Shown piece after piece: positions 36,219 through 45,757 of a stretch of 64,000 nt of DNA (positions within the stretch are counted from its first letter, which is position 1; every line of letters begins with the position of its first letter). Source of the stretch: Geodermatophilus siccatus (GTDB lineage Bacteria; Actinomycetota; Actinomycetes; Mycobacteriales; Geodermatophilaceae); NCBI RefSeq assembly GCF_900103785.1, contig NZ_FNHE01000009.1:1-64000 (forward strand), written 5' to 3'. The position numbers were made by a program, and so were the translations under genes. Under the pieces are notes generated by a model. It saw nothing but the letters and a program-made list of their open reading frames with translations, searched no databases and was not told the origin of the DNA.

Positions 36219-36273
36219 CTCCTGCAGGGTCCCGCCGCGGACCTGCGAGCGGCGTGGGGCAGGGGGTCCTTCT
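36219..36273. repeat. Repeat family C, copy 2
   Basis: CTGCAGGGTCCCGCCGCGGACCTGCGAGCGGCG then GGGGGTCCTTCT. Its right end abuts the -10 box of the nfo-like gene, so it lies directly in that gene's promoter zone. Confidence 0.7.
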
Positions 36274-36278
36274 AGGGT
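36273..36278 (+). promoter_or_regulatory. -10 element of the endonuclease IV gene, probably leaderless
   Basis: TAGGGT lies seven bases before the GTG at 36286, with no ribosome site between. Confidence 0.55.
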
Positions 36279-36285
36279 CGGCGGC

Positions 36286-37110
36286 GTGGCAGCTCACCCG
36301 ATCGGCGTACACGTCGGCCCAGGTCTGACCCAGGACGGCGGGATGGACCACGGCGGCCCGCTGGCCCGGGCCGCGGAGATGGACGCCGACGGCGTGCAGG
36401 TCTTCCTGGGTGACCCGCAGGGGTGGAAGGCACCGCGGCTGGCCGCCGACCAGCAGTCCGCGCTCTCGGGTGACCGCGCCGGGGACCTGTTCCTCGTCGT
36501 GCACGCGCCCTACGTCCTCAACGTGGCGTCGACGAACAACCGCATCCGCATCCCCAGCCGCAAGACGCTCGGCCAGCACGCCCAGGTCGCCGCGGCCATC
36601 AGCGCCCGCGGCATGGTCGTGCACGGCGGCCACGTGCTGGGGACCGACGACCCGGCCGCCGGTGTCGACAACTGGCGCAAGACCTTCTCCCGGCAGGCCG
36701 AGGAGGGCGGCTTCCCCCTCCCGCTGCTCATCGAGAACACCGCCGGCGGCGGCAACGCCATGGCCCGCGACCTCGACGCCCTCGCCCGGCTGTGGGACGC
36801 CGTCGGCGGGTTCGGGGCCGGCTTCGTGCTCGACACCTGCCACGCGTGGGCCGCCGGCTGGGACCTGGCGACCGCGGTGGACGACGTCCGGGCGATCACC
36901 GGCCGCGTCGACCTGGTGCACCTGAACAACAGCCGCGACCCGCAGGGCTCCAGCCGCGACCGGCACGCCCCGCTGACCGAGGGCGAGATCCCGACCGAGC
37001 TGCTGGTGGAGGTGGCCCGGGCGGCGGACTGCCCGATCGTGCTCGAGACCCCGGGCGACGCGGCCGGCCACGCCGAGGAGATCACCCTGCTCCGGGAGGC
37101 CCTCGGCTGA
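36286..37110 (+). CDS. nfo: Endonuclease IV-type AP endonuclease
   Basis: A 274-residue TIM-barrel repair nuclease that cuts DNA at abasic sites. The metal-ligand motifs of the family are in order: VVHAPYVLN (His), VVHGGHV (His), IENTAGGG (Glu), DTCHAW (Asp, His), LVHLNNSRD (His), RDRHAPL (Asp, His) and LETPG (Glu). The GTG at 36286 gives normal length and is probably leaderless. It is divergent from rpsF. A parS-like site and repeat family B follow the stop. Confidence 0.92.
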   Translation: MAAHPIGVHVGPGLTQDGGMDHGGPLARAAEMDADGVQVFLGDPQGWKAPRLAADQQSALSGDRAGDLFLVVHAPYVLNVASTNNRIRIPSRKTLGQHAQVAAAISARGMVVHGGHVLGTDDPAAGVDNWRKTFSRQAEEGGFPLPLLIENTAGGGNAMARDLDALARLWDAVGGFGAGFVLDTCHAWAAGWDLATAVDDVRAITGRVDLVHLNNSRDPQGSSRDRHAPLTEGEIPTELLVEVARAADCPIVLETPGDAAGHAEEITLLREALG

Positions 37111-37123
37111 CGGGGATCGCGAT

Positions 37124-37137
37124 GTTCCACGTGGAGC
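37124..37137. other. parS-like site, one mismatch
   Basis: GTTCCACGTGGAGC differs from the perfect palindrome at one base. It lies 13 bases after the endonuclease IV stop. Confidence 0.5.
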
Positions 37138-37140
37138 CGA

Positions 37141-37265
37141 TGACACCGTCGTCCTCCCGGACGACACCGCGGCCCGGTGCCATCCCCCGGCTGCACCGTG
37201 CCCCCGGGTGCACCGAGCCGCTGCGTCACTCCTCGCGGGACCCTCCGGGCCCCGCTCGTCGCGAC
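37141..37265. repeat. Repeat family B, copy 3, with a short hairpin
   Basis: Begins with GTCGTCC-TCCC-GGACGAC and continues ACACCGCGGCCCGGTGCCATCCCC, CGAGCCGCTGC and GACCCTCCGGGCCCC. All of these also occur in the copy after glpK at 11087. Confidence 0.75.
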
Positions 37266-38752
37266 AGGACCCGTCCCCGGCTGTCGAGCGTCACCACGTC
37301 GGGAGCTCCGCTGAGCACGCCGCCCGCGGGGTCGTCGACGCCCGGCCAGCTGGTGCGGACGACGTCGTCGTCCGGCCGCCGCACCTCGCGGGCGACGAGC
37401 ACCATGAGCGCGACCAGGACGGCGTCGCGGACCAGGACGGCGGTGAAGAACCACTCCACCTCGACGCCGCGGTTCTCGGTGCCGAGGTAGTAGAGCATCG
37501 TCAGGACCCACACCAGGACCTCGCTGACCTGCCAGACCAGCAGCGAGCGCCACCGCGGCCGGGCCAGGACCGCCAGGGGCAGCAGCCACAGCGCGTACTG
37601 CGGGCTGTAGACCTTGTTGAGCAGCAGGAAGCCGGCCACCAGCAGGAAGGCCACCTGCGCCACCCGCGGCCGCACCGGGGCGGTGAGCACCAGCCAGGCG
37701 ACCCAGGCGGCGAGCGCGAGCAGCAGCACGGCCACGACCGCGTTGAGCACCGAGGGCGTCTGCCCCTCGGCGAGCGGCCCGTCGAGCACCCGGTTGTCGG
37801 TGGCCGTGAGCAGGACGTTCCAGATCGACTCGGGGTTGGCCGGGCGCTGCCGGCTGAAGGCGAAGAACCAGCTCCAGTTCTCCGGCGCCGCCAGGGCCAC
37901 CGGCAGGTTGACGGCGAGCCACGCGCCGGCTGCCGCGAGCGCCGTCCGCAGCCAGACCCGCAGCAGCCCGGCCCGCAGGCACAGCAGGAAGAGCGCGCCC
38001 AGCACGAGGACGGGGTAGAGCTTGGCGGCCACGCCGAGCCCGAGCAGCGCACCGGCGAGCACCGGCCGCTGCCGGGCCCACGCCCACATCCCGAGGGTGG
38101 CGAGGGCGACGGCCAGCAGGTCCCAGTTGTTGAACGCGTAGACCAGCAGCACCGGTGACAGCGCCACCATCGCGGTGTCCCACGGCCGCCGGCCGGTCAA
38201 CGGCAGGACGGCGCGCACCACCACCAGCGCGCACAGCGACATCAGCAGCGCCGTGACGACGGTGTAGCTCTCCACCGGCGGGACCGCCGGGAGGACGCCG
38301 ACCGTGGCGGCCAGCCGGTCGTACCAGCCCGAGAGCAGCGCGGCGAGCGCCATGACCGCGCCGGTGAGGACCGGGTACTCCACCCGCGAGTCGAGGTACG
38401 GCAGCGCCCCCTCGCCCTGCCGGTGGAGACCGAACAGCGGGACGGGGTCGGAGTAGCAGAGGTGGGTGTACTGCAGCGATCCGGTCCAGTTGCCGTCGGC
38501 GCAGGGCGCCTGCTTGAGCCAGGCGAACGCCAGCACGGTCGAGGCGAACAGCAGGCAGACCCGCAGGGGGGTCCAGAACGACGCCCGCCCGACGACCGCG
38601 TGCCGGCCCCAGGGTCCGCCCACCGCCTCGCTGGCCTGCGCCACGACCGGGTCGGTCCAGCTGGGGACGACGCGGTCGGGGCGGCCGTCCGGGGCCGGGG
38701 ACGCCGCGGGCCCGTCCGCTGGTGCGGACGGGCCCGTGGGGATCGTGCTCAT
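37226..38752 (-). CDS. DUF2029/GT87 polyprenol-phosphate sugar transferase
   Basis: A 508-residue protein with about eleven hydrophobic helices. It has the GT87 features of a periplasmic-side mannosyltransferase: [10 protein letters not shown] near the first loop (Arg/Asp/Glu), and KLYPVLVLG in the fourth quarter. It should use polyprenyl-phosphate sugars for cell-envelope polysaccharides. The first 55 residues are Pro/Ala-rich and cytoplasmic. It occupies the place of Rv0051 next to ponA1 in Mycobacterium. It reads as the same transcript as the PBP gene, 24 bases upstream. Confidence 0.85.
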   Translation of the reverse strand: MSTIPTGPSAPADGPAASPAPDGRPDRVVPSWTDPVVAQASEAVGGPWGRHAVVGRASFWTPLRVCLLFASTVLAFAWLKQAPCADGNWTGSLQYTHLCYSDPVPLFGLHRQGEGALPYLDSRVEYPVLTGAVMALAALLSGWYDRLAATVGVLPAVPPVESYTVVTALLMSLCALVVVRAVLPLTGRRPWDTAMVALSPVLLVYAFNNWDLLAVALATLGMWAWARQRPVLAGALLGLGVAAKLYPVLVLGALFLLCLRAGLLRVWLRTALAAAGAWLAVNLPVALAAPENWSWFFAFSRQRPANPESIWNVLLTATDNRVLDGPLAEGQTPSVLNAVVAVLLLALAAWVAWLVLTAPVRPRVAQVAFLLVAGFLLLNKVYSPQYALWLLPLAVLARPRWRSLLVWQVSEVLVWVLTMLYYLGTENRGVEVEWFFTAVLVRDAVLVALMVLVAREVRRPDDDVVRTSWPGVDDPAGGVLSGAPDVVTLDSRGRVLSRRAGPGGSREE

Positions 38753-38776
38753 GCGGGCCAGTCTGCCCGCCGGGGG

Positions 38777-41236
38777 TCAGCCGTTCTGCTGACCGTTGCT
38801 GCCGTTGGCGGCGCCGGTGCCGTTCGGCGGCTGGACGGGGGTGTTGCCCGGGACGAACGGCGGGGTGAACCCGCCCGTCGACTGCGTCGGCGACTGGGCC
38901 GGGGGCTGGGTCGTCGGGGTCGACGGCGTCGTCGGCGTGACCGGGGTCGACGGCGTGGGGGTCGCGGTCGCCGTCTGGGTCGGCTCGGCCTGCTGCGTCG
39001 GCGCGGCGGTGACCTGGGTCGGCGCCTGCGTCCGCGTCTCCGTCTGCGGCGCGGGCACGCCGTTGCCGGTGTCGCCGCGGATCAGCGCGCGGTCGGGCAG
39101 GTCCTCCTCCGGCGTCCCGTCCAGCACGTCGTCCATGAACTCCTGCCAGATGGCGCCCGGCAGGCCCGAGCCGTAGATGATCCGGCCGTTGACGTCCTCG
39201 ATCGGCTGGGCGGGCGAGTCGTTGCCCATCCACACCGCGGTGGAGATCGACGGCGTGAAGCCCACCATCCAGGCGTCGGAGTTGTCCTCGCCCTGGCCCT
39301 GCGTACCGGTCTTGCTGGCCACCTCGCGGCCACCGTCGAGCGAGCGCCGCGAGTAGGCGGCCACGTCGGTCATCGCGTAGGTGACGTCGTTGACGACGTT
39401 CTCCTCGAAGACCTGGTCGCCGGCGTCGCCGTTGTAGTCGAGCAGGACCGCGCCCTCGCTGTCGGTCACCCGGGCGACGAAGTACGGCTCGTGCTCGACG
39501 CCGGTGGCCAGGGTGGCGAAGCCGTGCGCCTGGTCGATCGGGCGCATCTCGTACTGGCCGATGCCGATCGAGGCGCCGGTCCCGCCGGTCTGCGGGTCGG
39601 CCAGCGTGTTGCTGCCGCCGAGCACCCCGTAGGCCGGCTCGTCCGGCCAGGCCTCCGGCAGGCCGGTGGCCTCGAGGATGTTCTGCCGCACCCGCTCCGC
39701 GCCGACCTCGTAGGCCAGCCCGTAGTAGGTGGTGTTGAGCGAGCGGGTCAGCGCCTCCATGAGCGTGCAGGAGCCGCACGAGGCGCCGCCGGAGTTGCGG
39801 ACCGGCAGGCCCGGGCGGTCCGGGAACTCCTGCGGCGACGAGCCGTCGCGCCGGGCGTTGACGCTGATGCCGTCCTCGAGCGCGGTGGCCAGCACGTAGG
39901 GCTTGACCGACGAGCCGGGCTGGCGCAGCGCCTGCGCGTAGTCCACGGCCCCGTCACCGGCGCCGATCGGACCGCCGTAGTAGGCGCGCACGGCGCCGGT
40001 GTTCGGGTCGATGGACACCAGCGCCTCGCGGAGGTTGTCCGGCTGGCCGTCCATCACGTCGTCGACGGCGGAGATGGCGGCGTCCTGGTAGCGCTTGTCG
40101 ACCGTGGTCGTGATCCGCAGGCCCCCGGCCCGGATCTGCTGCTCGTCGTAGCCCTTGGCCTCCAGCTCGGCGATGGCGCGCTGGACGACCAGGCCCTCCG
40201 GCCCGTCGGGGATGCCCAGGTTGGAGCCGGTCCGCGGCAGCACCGGCGGGAAGACCGAGGCCTGCCGCTCCTCCTCGGTCAGCCAGCCCTCGTCGACCAT
40301 CGCGTCGAGCACCAGGCCCCAGCGGTCCATCGAGCCCTCGGGGTTGGACTCAGGGTCGTAGGTGGAGGGGCTGCGGACCAGGACGGCGAGCACCGCGCCC
40401 TGCTGGGCGGTGAGCTGGCTGGCCGGCACGCCGAAGTAGGTGTTGGCAGCGGACTCGATGCCGTAGGCACCGCGACCGAAGTAGATGGTGTTGAGGTAGT
40501 TCTCGAGGATGTCGTCCTTCGCGTACTCGTTGTCGAGCTTGACGGCGAGGAAGAGCTCCTGGAACTTGCGGCTGAACGTCTGCTCCGAGGTCAGGAAGGC
40601 GTTCTTCACGTACTGCTGGGTGATGGTGGAGCCACCCTGCGTCGAGCCGCCGGTGAAGTTGTTCCACGCGGCGCGCACGATGCCGGTGAAGGAGATGCCC
40701 GGGTCGGAGTAGAAGTTGCGGTTCTCGGCGGCGAGGATCGCCTCGCGCGCCGGCTCCGAGACCTCGGTCAGGTCGACGTTGGTGCGGTTGCCCCCGTCCA
40801 CGCCGAGCCGCGCCATCTCGGTGGTGCCGTCGGCGTAGTACACGACCGTCGTCTGCGCGTTCTGCACCGAGCTCGGGTCGGGTACCTCGGTCGTCGCGTA
40901 GACGACGCCCACGAAGACGCCGAGCAGCACGAGCATCCCGGCGAACGCGGCGCCGAGGGCCTTCAGCCGGCGATGGCGGCGCTGCTTCTTGGTGCGGACG
41001 GCCTTGCCCGCCGGGCGGGTGCCGCCCGTGGTGGCCGCGCCGGTGCGCGACGTCCCGGACGCGGCTGCGCCGCGTGTGGCCGTCGTCCGGCCCCCGCGGC
41101 CGGCCGGTGGGCGGCCGCCGCGGCCTGCGGGCGGACGCCCGCCTCCGCCGCCGCCACCGGCGGTGCGGCCGGACGGCGGACGGCGGACCGAGCCGCTGCG
41201 CGGCCCGACCGGTGAGGTCTCGTCGTGGGGAGGCAC
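38777..41236 (-). CDS. ponA: Bifunctional class A penicillin-binding protein
   Basis: An 819-residue peptidoglycan glycosyltransferase/transpeptidase. The first 90 residues are a Gly/Arg/Pro-rich cytoplasmic arm, and a single TM covers about 92-114. GT51 covers about 135-320 with the catalytic Glu in AAENRNFYSD and the GGSTITQQ motif. The transpeptidase domain (about 400-690) has SSVK, SLN and KTG motifs. The last 80 residues are a Pro/Thr/Gln-rich tail. The GTG at 41236 follows GAGAGGGG. It matches PonA1 (Rv0050), with the Rv0051-like gene downstream. Confidence 0.95.
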   Translation of the reverse strand: MPPHDETSPVGPRSGSVRRPPSGRTAGGGGGGGRPPAGRGGRPPAGRGGRTTATRGAAASGTSRTGAATTGGTRPAGKAVRTKKQRRHRRLKALGAAFAGMLVLLGVFVGVVYATTEVPDPSSVQNAQTTVVYYADGTTEMARLGVDGGNRTNVDLTEVSEPAREAILAAENRNFYSDPGISFTGIVRAAWNNFTGGSTQGGSTITQQYVKNAFLTSEQTFSRKFQELFLAVKLDNEYAKDDILENYLNTIYFGRGAYGIESAANTYFGVPASQLTAQQGAVLAVLVRSPSTYDPESNPEGSMDRWGLVLDAMVDEGWLTEEERQASVFPPVLPRTGSNLGIPDGPEGLVVQRAIAELEAKGYDEQQIRAGGLRITTTVDKRYQDAAISAVDDVMDGQPDNLREALVSIDPNTGAVRAYYGGPIGAGDGAVDYAQALRQPGSSVKPYVLATALEDGISVNARRDGSSPQEFPDRPGLPVRNSGGASCGSCTLMEALTRSLNTTYYGLAYEVGAERVRQNILEATGLPEAWPDEPAYGVLGGSNTLADPQTGGTGASIGIGQYEMRPIDQAHGFATLATGVEHEPYFVARVTDSEGAVLLDYNGDAGDQVFEENVVNDVTYAMTDVAAYSRRSLDGGREVASKTGTQGQGEDNSDAWMVGFTPSISTAVWMGNDSPAQPIEDVNGRIIYGSGLPGAIWQEFMDDVLDGTPEEDLPDRALIRGDTGNGVPAPQTETRTQAPTQVTAAPTQQAEPTQTATATPTPSTPVTPTTPSTPTTQPPAQSPTQSTGGFTPPFVPGNTPVQPPNGTGAANGSNGQQNG

Positions 41237-41405
41237 GCAGGGGCCCCTCTCTGGTTCGGGTCTCGGTGGGCGCACAGACGTGACGCGTCCAGCACCCAGG
41301 GTGGCGTCTTCAGTACGGCGAGCGAGGACGACCCGCGGCGCAGCGACGCCCTGGTGTATCAACGACCACGCGGGGCACCCCGTGTTCCCCGTGTGACGCG
41401 TACTA

Positions 41406-41819
41406 CTACTCGGTGGCCGCCCGCCGGCGCGTGCGCCGCGGCTGGCGACCCGGGTCCGGCTCGGCCCCGAGGACGTACGAGCAGTCCAGGTGGTTCCACC
41501 CGCAGCCGCGGCACACCTGGACGGCGTAGACGGAGAACTCCTCCTGTGCCGCGTCCATCCGGGCGAGCTCGGCCTGCGTCTTCGCCTGGCCGGCCGTGGG
41601 ACCGAGGTGCTCACCGTAGACGTAGCTCACCAGCGTGAGCTCCACCTTGCGGCAGACCGGGCACACGACGTCGGTCGCCTCGCCGTGGTACTTCGCCGCC
41701 CGGGTGAGGTACGGACTGGCGTCGCAGACCTCGAACAGCCCCGTGCGACCGGCGTACACGTCGGCGAGGACGGCTCGCCGCTGCAGCGCGTAGTCCACGA
41801 CGGATCGACGTCCGGGCAC
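41406..41819 (-). CDS. DUF5318 zinc-ribbon protein (Rv0049-like)
   Basis: A 137-residue protein, the same length as Rv0049 of M. tuberculosis. It has two CxxC pairs, CPVC and CRGC, that probably bind one zinc. The middle part reads LTLVSYVYGEHLG, and the C-terminus is Arg-rich (basic tail). The GTG at 41819 is chosen for its fit to the family length. Function is unknown. It always lies upstream of ponA in relatives, so a link to envelope synthesis is possible. Confidence 0.85.
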   Translation of the reverse strand: MPGRRSVVDYALQRRAVLADVYAGRTGLFEVCDASPYLTRAAKYHGEATDVVCPVCRKVELTLVSYVYGEHLGPTAGQAKTQAELARMDAAQEEFSVYAVQVCRGCGWNHLDCSYVLGAEPDPGRQPRRTRRRAATE

Positions 41820-41955
41820 GGCGCCAATGTACGCACCGGCGGGGACACCGGAAGCCCTCCGCCGACATCGACTCCGCCCTCCGGCCCCGTCCCGGGGCTC
41901 GCGCGGCCCCGTCCGGAGCACCGCCCCGAGCCTGGTGACCGGATGGAACGGCCCG

Positions 41956-42005
41956 CTGCAGGGTCCCGGGGCGAGCGGAGCGAGGCACGGGGCAGCGGGG
42001 TCCTT
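41956..42005. repeat. Repeat family C, copy 3
   Basis: CTGCAGGGTCCCGGGGCGAGCGGAGCGAGGC then GCGGGGTCCTTG. It ends next to the PadR operator. Confidence 0.6.
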
Positions 42006-42026
42006 GATGTATCGTCCCGATACATC
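42006..42026. promoter_or_regulatory. PadR operator
   Basis: GATGTATCG-TCC-CGATACATC is a perfect palindrome with 9-bp arms, 26 bases before the PadR start. PadR-type sites have ATGT/ACAT half-sites, as here. The neighbouring regulator probably represses its own gene. Confidence 0.75.
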
Positions 42027-42052
42027 GATCCGCAGGACGGCGAGGAGGGGAC

Positions 42053-42679
42053 GTGCTCGAGTTCGCCATCCTCGGCCTGCTGCACCAGTCGCCGATGCAC
42101 GGCTACGAGCTGCGCAAACAGCTCGCCCAGGTCCTCGGCGGTCTGCGCAGCATCTCCTACGGGTCGCTGTACCCCGCGCTCAAGCGGCTGCACGCGGCCG
42201 GCTACGTCACCACCGACGAGCCGGACCCGCGAGCCCTCCTGCCGGCGGACGCCCCCCCGCTCACCGGCCGGCGGGGCAAGGTGGTCTACACGATCACCGC
42301 CGAGGGCAAGGAGCGCTTCCACGAGCTGGTGAGCCAGGCCGGCCCGGAGGCGTACGACGACGGCGGGCTCTTCGGCGTCCGCCTCGCGTTCTTCCGGCAC
42401 ACCGCCGCCGACGTGCGGCTGCGGATCCTCGAGGGCCGCCGCCGCACCGTCGAGCGGCAGCGCGAGGGGCTGCGGGCCTCGCTGAGCCGGACCCGCGAGC
42501 GGCTGGACCGCTACACCCTCGAGCTGCAGCGGCACGGCCTGGACTCGGTCGACCGCGAGGTCCGCTGGCTGGCCGAGCTCATCGACCGCGAGCTGGACGA
42601 GAGCCAGCGGCGCCGAGCCGACGGCGCCGACCCCGGGGACCCCCTGGCCCCTCCGGGCGAGACGCCGCCGCAGCCCTGA
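42053..42679 (+). CDS. PadR family regulator (Rv0047c-like)
   Basis: A 208-residue regulator. The N-terminal winged helix (about 1-85) reads [24 protein letters not shown] and [11 protein letters not shown], both characteristic of PadR. A long helical C-terminal domain (about 110-195) mediates dimerisation. The GTG at 42053 follows GAGGAGGGG. A perfect palindrome upstream (42006-42026) suggests autorepression. It sits 115 bases before ino1, as in Mycobacterium (Rv0047c and ino1/Rv0046c), so ino1 may share its transcript. Inducer unknown. Confidence 0.9.
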   Translation: MLEFAILGLLHQSPMHGYELRKQLAQVLGGLRSISYGSLYPALKRLHAAGYVTTDEPDPRALLPADAPPLTGRRGKVVYTITAEGKERFHELVSQAGPEAYDDGGLFGVRLAFFRHTAADVRLRILEGRRRTVERQREGLRASLSRTRERLDRYTLELQRHGLDSVDREVRWLAELIDRELDESQRRRADGADPGDPLAPPGETPPQP

Positions 42680-42794
42680 GCGGTCCGTCCCCGACAGACC
42701 CGGCGGGAGAGCTCCGCGCCCGCCGCCCCGAGCAGGACCGTCCGCGGTCCGCGTTCACCGACCGCACCCGGTCTGCGAAGAAGAAGGAGAACCC

Positions 42795-43874
42795 ATGGGA
42801 TCCGTCAAGGTCGCCATCGTCGGCGTCGGCAACTGCGCCGCCTCGCTCGTGCAGGGTGTCCACTACTACCGCGACGCCGACGAGACGACGTCGGTGCCGG
42901 GCCTGATGCACGTCCGCTTCGGCGAGTACCACGTCGGCGACGTGGAGTTCGTCGCGGCGTTCGACGTCGACGCCAAGAAGGTCGGCCGTGACCTCTCCGA
43001 GGCCATCGTCGCCAGCGAGAACAACACCATCACGATCTGCGACGTCCCGCCGCTTGGCGTGACCGTGCAGCGCGGCACCACCCTCGACGGCCTCGGCAAG
43101 TACTACCGGGCGACGATCGAGGAGTCCGACGAGGAGCCCGTGGACGTCGTCGCGGCGCTGCGCGCGTCCGGCGCCGACGTGCTGGTCTGCTACCTGCCCG
43201 TCGGGTCGCAGCAGGCCGCCGAGTTCTACGCGCAGTGCGCCCTGGACGCCGGCGTGGCCTTCGTCAACGCGCTGCCGGTCTTCATCGCCGGCACCCAGGA
43301 GTGGGCCGACAGGTTCACCGCGGCCGGGGTGCCGATCATCGGCGACGACATCAAGTCGCAGGTGGGCGCCACCATCACCCACCGCGTGCTGGCCAAGCTC
43401 TTCGAGGACCGCGGCGTGCAGCTCGACCGCACCATGCAGCTCAACGTCGGCGGCAACATGGACTTCAAGAACATGCTCGAGCGCGAGCGCCTGGAGTCCA
43501 AGAAGATCTCCAAGACGCAGGCCGTCACCAGCCAGGTCGACCGGGACATGGGCACCGACAACGTGCACATCGGCCCGTCGGACCACGTGCCGTGGCTGTC
43601 GGACCGCAAGTGGGCCTACGTGCGCCTCGAGGGCCGCGCGTTCGGCGACGTCCCGCTGAACCTGGAGTACAAGCTCGAGGTCTGGGACTCCCCGAACTCG
43701 GCCGGGATCATCATCGACGCCGTCCGCGCCGCGAAGATCGCCAAGGACCGCGGGATCGGCGGCCCGATCCTCTCCGCGTCGTCCTACTTCATGAAGAGCC
43801 CGCCGGTGCAGTACAGCGACAGCGAGGCCCGCGACGCCGTCGAGGCGTTCATCCGGGGCGACGTGGAGCGGTGA
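42795..43874 (+). CDS. ino1: myo-Inositol-1-phosphate synthase
   Basis: Converts glucose 6-phosphate to inositol 1-phosphate, the first step toward phosphatidylinositol and mycothiol. The 359-residue protein has the NAD fold [16 protein letters not shown], the conserved [10 protein letters not shown] region, and the active-site [15 protein letters not shown] and [12 protein letters not shown]. The ATG at 42795 has AAGAAGGAGA upstream. It matches the actinobacterial (archaeal-like) short form. Gene order PadR-ino1 matches Rv0047c-Rv0046c in M. tuberculosis. Confidence 0.96.
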   Translation: MGSVKVAIVGVGNCAASLVQGVHYYRDADETTSVPGLMHVRFGEYHVGDVEFVAAFDVDAKKVGRDLSEAIVASENNTITICDVPPLGVTVQRGTTLDGLGKYYRATIEESDEEPVDVVAALRASGADVLVCYLPVGSQQAAEFYAQCALDAGVAFVNALPVFIAGTQEWADRFTAAGVPIIGDDIKSQVGATITHRVLAKLFEDRGVQLDRTMQLNVGGNMDFKNMLERERLESKKISKTQAVTSQVDRDMGTDNVHIGPSDHVPWLSDRKWAYVRLEGRAFGDVPLNLEYKLEVWDSPNSAGIIIDAVRAAKIAKDRGIGGPILSASSYFMKSPPVQYSDSEARDAVEAFIRGDVER

Positions 43875-43880
43875 CGGCCG

Positions 43881-43960
43881 CCCTGCAGGGGGGCCAGCCG
43901 GCCCCTCTGCAGGGTCCCGCCACGAGCCTGCGAGTGGCGGGGGCAGAGGGGTCCTCCTGC
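43881..43960. repeat. Repeat family C, copy 4, after ino1
   Basis: CTGCAGGG, then CTCTGCAGGGTCCCGCC, CGAGCCTGCGAGTGGCGGG and GGGTCCTCCTGC. The outer parts can fold into a stem. It may end ino1 transcription. Confidence 0.75.
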
Positions 43961-43994
43961 GCGTGGGACGGCGTCGGTGACCTGCCCGGATGCC

Positions 43995-44000
43995 TACGCT
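43995..44000 (+). promoter_or_regulatory. -10 element, probable leaderless lipoprotein transcript
   Basis: TACGCT lies six bases before the ATG at 44007, with no ribosome site between. Confidence 0.5.
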
Positions 44001-44006
44001 GACCGC

Positions 44007-44765
44007 ATGCCCCCGCACCGCCGTCCGCTGCTCCCGGCGCTGGGGCTGACGGTGGCGCTGCTGGCCGGCTGCGCCGGCGCGGACGAGCGGGCGGAGGGCT
44101 CGCCGGTCACCGAGGAGGAGGCCGGCGTCCTCGCCGGGCTGCTGGCCGAGAACCACGACCACGGCGGCGCGGACTTCGTGGTCACCGCCCCGTACGGCGA
44201 GGACACCGTACTCACCCTCACCGGGGAGGTGGACCTCGCCGGCGGTGCCGGGCGCGCGCAGGCGGTCACGTCGTACGGCGACGGCCGCGCCGACGACACC
44301 CGCACGCTCTTCTTCACCGACGAGGAGCTGTGGTTCGGCGAGGTGCCGGGCCTGGCCGCCGCGCTGGCCGAGGAGGGGCTGCCGGAGGCCTCCTACGTGC
44401 GCCGTCCCGTGACGCTGGGGGAGCAGGCACCGCTGGTCGACGTGCTCACCCGGGTGGTGCTCAACCTCTCCGCCGAGGAGCCGGACGACGCCGGCGACTT
44501 CCGCGGCGGGGGCTACACCTGGGAGGGCGACCGCTCGATCGACGGCGAGCTGACCCAGCTCTACGCCTCGGACGCCGGCTGGTCGGTCGCGGTCGACCGC
44601 TCCACCGACCTGCTGGTGCAGTACCGCACCCCGCTGCCGGGCCAGGAGTTCGAGGTCACCGTGACGCTGTCGGACCACGGCCCGCGGGAGATCACGCTGC
44701 CGGCCGAGGAGGAGTCCGTGGACGGCGCGGCGCACCCCGAGGTGGCGGCGACCGTCGGGCTGTAG
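44007..44765 (+). CDS. Putative lipoprotein (Rv0048c position)
   Basis: A 252-residue exported protein. The signal peptide (MPPHRRPLLPALGLTVA) ends in a lipobox LLAGC, so the Cys at about residue 20 should be lipidated and anchored on the outer face of the membrane. The mature part is acidic and beta-rich; the fold may resemble LppX/LprG-type lipid carriers, but I cannot confirm this. The ATG at 44007 is probably leaderless. It lies next to ino1 as Rv0048c does in M. tuberculosis. Confidence 0.75.
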   Translation: MPPHRRPLLPALGLTVALLAGCAGADERAEGSPVTEEEAGVLAGLLAENHDHGGADFVVTAPYGEDTVLTLTGEVDLAGGAGRAQAVTSYGDGRADDTRTLFFTDEELWFGEVPGLAAALAEEGLPEASYVRRPVTLGEQAPLVDVLTRVVLNLSAEEPDDAGDFRGGGYTWEGDRSIDGELTQLYASDAGWSVAVDRSTDLLVQYRTPLPGQEFEVTVTLSDHGPREITLPAEEESVDGAAHPEVAATVGL

Positions 44766-44863
44766 GAGGACCACCCTTCCCCCACGCCTGGAGGCCCCCT
44801 CCCGGGGCCCGCCGCGAGCGTGCGAGCGGTGGGGAGGAGGGGTCCTTCTGCTGGAGGGTGGCC
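44765..44863. repeat. Repeat family C, copy 5
   Basis: AGGAGGACCACCCTTCCCCC, CCGGGGCCCGCCGCGAGCG, TGCGAGCGGTGGGGAGGAGGGG and GGTCCTTCTGCTGG. The ends pair (ACCACCCT with AGGGTGG). It sits between the converging lipoprotein and YqgE genes. Confidence 0.75.
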
Positions 44864-44980
44864 GTTCCAGCACCTCACCGGGCCCGGACATGGGGGAGGG
44901 GGCGGCCTCTTCCCCAGACCGCCCCCTCCGACGACGTTCCTATCAGATGCCGGGCGTCCGCGCACCCGGTGACGCGCGGA

Positions 44981-45640
44981 TCAGTTCACGGTCGGGTCGG
45001 CCGGCGCCGTCGACAGCACCGCCAGGCGCCCGGTCTGGCGTCCCATCACCCGGCGCCACAGCTCCGGGCCGGCCAGCTCGCTGAGCACGTCGTCCGGGCG
45101 GCCCGGCACGCAGGCCCAGGCGCCCTCGGCGACCTCCACGGCCAGCTGGCCCGGCGACCATCCCGCGTAGCCGGCGAACACCCTCAGGCCCCGCACCCGG
45201 CCGACCAGCTCGTCGGGGTCGGCGTCCAGGTCGACCAGGTGGACGTCGTCGGCGACCTGCCGCAGGCCGCAGTCCTCACCGGGAGTGCGGCAGACCGCCA
45301 GGCACAGCGCGGTGTCGGTCTCGCAGGGGCCGCCCACGTGGAACACGCCGGGGTCGACGGCGAGGTCGCACCAGCCGGGCAGCACGTCGCGGATCTCCAC
45401 CTGGCTCGGCCGGCCCAGCACCACGCCGAGCGTGCCGCTGTCGTTGTGGTCGAGCACGAAGACGACCGTGCCCGCGAAGGTGGGGTCGGTCAGGCTCGGC
45501 ATCGCCACCAGCAGCGACCCGGGCCGGACGTCGTCCAGGGTGCCCGTCGAGAGCGCGGGGACCGCGTCCGGACGGCGTCGGCCCGTCGCGGGCCGGGCCG
45601 GCGGCCCCGACTCGGGATCGGGCGAGGACGGGGGAGTCAT
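44981..45640 (-). CDS. YqgE/AlgH family protein (Rv0038-like)
   Basis: A 219-residue cytoplasmic protein. After an acidic Pro-rich N-terminus (about 1-32), the YqgE domain reads GSLLVAMPSLTDPTFAGTVVFVLDHND, VFHVGGPC and AGYAGWSPGQLAVEV, all family-typical. Members bind no known cofactor; E. coli YqgE and Pseudomonas AlgH have unclear regulatory roles. The ATG at 45640 is divergent from the MFS gene (117-base gap). The pair matches Rv0037c-Rv0038. Confidence 0.9.
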   Translation of the reverse strand: MTPPSSPDPESGPPARPATGRRRPDAVPALSTGTLDDVRPGSLLVAMPSLTDPTFAGTVVFVLDHNDSGTLGVVLGRPSQVEIRDVLPGWCDLAVDPGVFHVGGPCETDTALCLAVCRTPGEDCGLRQVADDVHLVDLDADPDELVGRVRGLRVFAGYAGWSPGQLAVEVAEGAWACVPGRPDDVLSELAGPELWRRVMGRQTGRLAVLSTAPADPTVN

Positions 45641-45745
45641 CGCTCCCAGTGTGCCCCACCTCCGGGCGGTGCGGCGGGAGTGGTCGCGCCCGCGACGGGT
45701 GCCGCTGCGGCCCGTCGTCGACCCTGTGGGGAGGGGTGGCCACCG

Positions 45746-45751
45746 TAGGGT
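45746..45751 (+). promoter_or_regulatory. -10 element of the MFS gene, probably leaderless
   Basis: TAGGGT, six bases before the GTG at 45758. Confidence 0.55.
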
Positions 45752-45757
45752 GACCGG

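Noticed and set aside
36510-39779. Very long open frame on the minus strand (over 1000 codons)
   Set aside because: It runs out of frame through the GT87 and PBP genes, which have full motif support. Its Arg/Pro/Ala-rich product is the shadow typical of high-GC sequence.
45332-45345. CGCCCACGTGGAAC as another parS site
   Set aside because: The left half has three mismatches, so only one half-site is present.
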